Positions 61,300 to 64,000 of a stretch of 64,000 nucleotides of DNA are shown piece after piece. Below the pieces are notes generated by a model. It was not told the DNA's origin. It saw only the letters and a list, made by a program, of their open reading frames with translations, and made no database searches. A program made the translations under genes and the position numbers. Source of the DNA: Flammeovirgaceae bacterium UBA4465. GTDB lineage: Bacteria; Bacteroidota; Bacteroidia; Cytophagales; Cyclobacteriaceae. Numbering within the stretch: the stretch's first letter is position 1; each line of letters starts with the position of its first letter. The stretch covers positions 26,107 through 90,106 of the forward strand of contig CAJJCN010000022.1 of the NCBI GenBank assembly GCA_905182655.1, read 5' to 3'.

Positions 61300-62307
61300 T
61301 CAATCCTTATAATTTCTTTGAATAATTTGAAGTGCTGGCTTGCCTTGTGGCGTAAAATTAGGGTCATGAATACCACCCATGTTCTTCTTAAAATGCCATT
61401 TCCATAAGAATCCTCCTGCAAACCACGGTTCATGCCAAAAGGCATCAAATAGGGCCTGATAAGCAATCGATTGACTGCTCATACTTATATTTTCCTGATT
61501 CAACTCCCAATGCCTGCCCGCACTACCCAAAACACTTTGATAACCATATTCGGTAAAAAGAATAGGTAGATCGTAATTCAAAGACATATTCTTCAAGTCT
61601 AAAGAGATCGGTTTCCATGCATTCAGTAATTGGTCAATACTCGGATTGGCCTCCTCTAATAAGGGGAAATAAGCATCAATACCAATAAAATCTAAATCCT
61701 CCCAAAAATCAATATTATGATAATTATCCCAGTTGGCAGCATAGGTGATAGGACCCGTATAAACAGACCTTACTTTTGCGATGAGCTGCTTCCAAAAATT
61801 GTTTCTCTTTTGAACAGCCATACGATATTCTGTCCCGATACAGAAAAGATCAACTTGAAGAGAGTCTGCAACCTGTGCATAAGTCATAATATAGTTTTCA
61901 TAAGACTGCTCCCAAGCACGCCATTCGGATTCAGTTTGCAAATCAAAACTACCCGCCCAGCCTTGTCCCTGGACCCAGACATGTGGTTTAATCATGACCT
62001 TCATCCCTTTAGTTTGCGCTCGATGGATCATGGCGATCACCCCTTTCTTCGTTTCGCCCCACCACTGATTAGTTACATTTGAAATAACTATATTTTGAAC
62101 GCGAGGGGTAAAACCATAAGGAATGATGGCTACCCAATTACCCCCTGATGAATCTAACGCATCAAACATTAACAGATCAGTTGCTCTAGGGGGAGCAACC
62201 AAGCTAATACCATTAATTCTATCAATTTTTTTTGGATTCCAAAGTCTCCTTTGGGCAAAAAATATTAGGGAACATAATAGGATACCTAGGATGCCCCAAC
62301 GCATCAT
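61300..62307 (-). CDS. glycoside hydrolase, GH113-like, membrane-anchored
   Basis: N-terminal TM; MIKPHVWVQGQGWAGSF; LFCIGTEYR; FIGIDAYFPL; ILFTEYGYQS; ATGA overlap with the murA stop. Confidence 0.8.
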   Translation of the reverse strand: MMRWGILGILLCSLIFFAQRRLWNPKKIDRINGISLVAPPRATDLLMFDALDSSGGNWVAIIPYGFTPRVQNIVISNVTNQWWGETKKGVIAMIHRAQTKGMKVMIKPHVWVQGQGWAGSFDLQTESEWRAWEQSYENYIMTYAQVADSLQVDLFCIGTEYRMAVQKRNNFWKQLIAKVRSVYTGPITYAANWDNYHNIDFWEDLDFIGIDAYFPLLEEANPSIDQLLNAWKPISLDLKNMSLNYDLPILFTEYGYQSVLGSAGRHWELNQENISMSSQSIAYQALFDAFWHEPWFAGGFLWKWHFKKNMGGIHDPNFTPQGKPALQIIQRNYKD

Positions 62308-63611
62308 TCTTTCCTGATGATCTTCGCTCCGAGTTGATTGAGTCGCTGATCTATGTGTTGGTAACCTCTATCTATTTGTTCTATATTATGAATCTCGCTG
62401 GTCCCTTGGGCCGATAATGCCGCGATGAGTAATGAAACCCCCGCTCTAATATCGGGCGAAGTCATCGCAATAGATTTTAAAGCAACCTTTCGGTCAAGAC
62501 CAATTACTGTCGCCCTATGTGGATCACATAAAATGATTTGGGCACCCATATCAATGAGTTTGTCTACAAAAAACAATCGGCTTTCAAACATCTTTTGATG
62601 TATCAGTACCGTTCCTTTGGCTTGCGTGGCCGTAACCAAGGCAATACTCAATAAATCTGGTGTGAATCCTGGCCAAACGGCATCGGAAACGGTTAATATA
62701 GACCCATCGATATAGGACTCAATTTCATAATGATCTTGGGCTGGGATATAAATATCATCTCCTTTAAAAATCAACTCAATACCCAACTTTCTGAAAGTAT
62801 CAGGAATCAATCCAAGTTGATCTATTCTAGCATTTTTAATGGTTATTTCAGATTGGGTCATGGCCGCCAGGCCAATAAAACTTCCTATTTCAATCATATC
62901 TGGAAGTAAGGTGTGATCGGTCCCCTTCAATGCATTGACTCCTTGAATTTTAAGTAAATTAGAGCCTACTCCTTCAATGATCGCACCCATTCTAACCAGC
63001 ATATTACATAACTGCTGTAAATAAGGCTCACAAGCAGCATTGTAAATCACGGTCTCTCCTTTTGCCATGACTGCAGCCATGACTAAATTCGCCGTCCCCG
63101 TTACAGAAGCCTCATCAAGATGCATATAGGTCCCTTTGAGCTGCCTACCATCTACCGTATAAAATCCTGCATTTCCGTCATAATGAAAGGTGGCTCCTAA
63201 CTTTTGGAACCCTACAAAATGAGTATCTACTCTCCGCCTACCAATTTTATCTCCCCCAGGCTTCGGCATTTTTCCTGTCCCAAACCGAGCTAAAAGTGGC
63301 CCTAATAACATAATCGATCCTCTCAAGGTAGCCGCTTTCTTGAGAAATTCATCCGTTTCTAAATAATCTAAATCAATATTTCTAGCGGTAAATTTATAAG
63401 CATTGACATTCGTCTTTTCCACTTCAACGCCAAAGTCAATCAATAACTCAATCAGACTTTTTACATCCCTGATATCAGGAACATTATGGATATAAACCGT
63501 CTCATCCGTTAATAATACTGCGGAAATTACTTGGAGCGCTTCGTTTTTCGCCCCTTGTGGAGTGATCTCTCCTGACAAACGGGTGCCGCCTTCTACTAGA
63601 AAAGATGCCAT
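62304..63611 (-). CDS. murA: UDP-N-acetylglucosamine 1-carboxyvinyltransferase
   Basis: GGTRLSGEITPQGAKNEALQVISAVLLTDE; KAATLRGSIMLLGPLLARFG; MPKPGGDKIGRRRVDTHFVGFQKLGA; DIRAGVSLLIAALSAQG. Confidence 0.96.
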   Translation of the reverse strand: MASFLVEGGTRLSGEITPQGAKNEALQVISAVLLTDETVYIHNVPDIRDVKSLIELLIDFGVEVEKTNVNAYKFTARNIDLDYLETDEFLKKAATLRGSIMLLGPLLARFGTGKMPKPGGDKIGRRRVDTHFVGFQKLGATFHYDGNAGFYTVDGRQLKGTYMHLDEASVTGTANLVMAAVMAKGETVIYNAACEPYLQQLCNMLVRMGAIIEGVGSNLLKIQGVNALKGTDHTLLPDMIEIGSFIGLAAMTQSEITIKNARIDQLGLIPDTFRKLGIELIFKGDDIYIPAQDHYEIESYIDGSILTVSDAVWPGFTPDLLSIALVTATQAKGTVLIHQKMFESRLFFVDKLIDMGAQIILCDPHRATVIGLDRKVALKSIAMTSPDIRAGVSLLIAALSAQGTSEIHNIEQIDRGYQHIDQRLNQLGAKIIRKE

Positions 63612-63613
63612 TA

Positions 63614-64000
63614 CTAGCGTCTACGTTTGATCTGATTGGTATTCGGCCTTCTGTTCTGATTCTTATTCTGATTCTGATGAAAGGGTCTAGGCCTGTTTCG
63701 ATTGAAATTTTCTTTTCTTGAAGAATCAAATAATTTAAACTCTGTGACTTCATCAAGATCCATTTTTAAATGATCATCAGATAGCCTTTCGATCGTTTTC
63801 ATAATGAGTTGATCACTTATCTCTTCCTTATTCCAAGTCTGATAAAATGATTTCATAAGACGTCCGATAGAAATCACGGCACCTTTCACCTCTTGCTCAT
63901 CGGTAAGCTTCATGGCGTTTTCGATGAGTATTTCTAAGCTACGCCCATAATGCTTGAATTTTATTTTATTGTATGTATAGATCACTCTGTCGGGCTTTTT
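63614..64000 (-). CDS. DUF4290 family protein (5' end truncated by window end)
   Basis: KHYGRSLEILIENAMKLTDEQEVKGAVISIGRLMKSFYQTW; frame stays open through KKPDR to the edge, so the listed GTG start at 63985 is probably internal; N/Q/R-rich C-terminal tail. Confidence 0.8.
   Translation of the reverse strand, partial: KKPDRVIYTYNKIKFKHYGRSLEILIENAMKLTDEQEVKGAVISIGRLMKSFYQTWNKEEISDQLIMKTIERLSDDHLKMDLDEVTEFKLFDSSRKENFNRNRPRPFHQNQNKNQNRRPNTNQIKRRR

Overview
The window is a chromosomal segment from an AT-rich member of the Bacteroidota. This is inferred from a T9SS type-B C-terminal sorting domain, PorT, DUF5606, DUF4290, Na+-NQR, a single-anchor Sdh operon, and several TTG-N20/21-TAnnTTTG promoters. 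Gene density is high and content is mostly housekeeping: argG/GNAT, nqrABCDE, fabD/cmk/ispH, sdhCAB, ubiE/porT, rnhA, aroQ, xerD, pyrD, ftsK, lolA, pyrF, murA. Scattered accessory genes include tandem amidohydrolases, a haem-c lipoprotein plus sulfatase, a HexNAc kinase plus nucleotidyltransferase, a PadR regulator, a hydroxyproline dehydratase-type protein and a GH113-like protein. I saw no rRNA, tRNA, CRISPR array, transposase, phage or toxin-antitoxin system, and no clear undescribed multi-gene system. The observations most worth checking are: (1) an unlisted 53-aa probable lipoprotein ORF between fabD and cmk with one-base stop/start overlaps on both sides; (2) a 24-bp hairpin spanning the porT stop codon; (3) a perfect 22-bp inverted repeat with PadR-like half-sites upstream of padR; (4) an nqr cluster without nqrF at its expected end; (5) a 49-aa unlisted ORF and a possible Arg-terminated leader peptide upstream of the arginine genes. 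All functional names come from reading motifs by eye; no database search was run.
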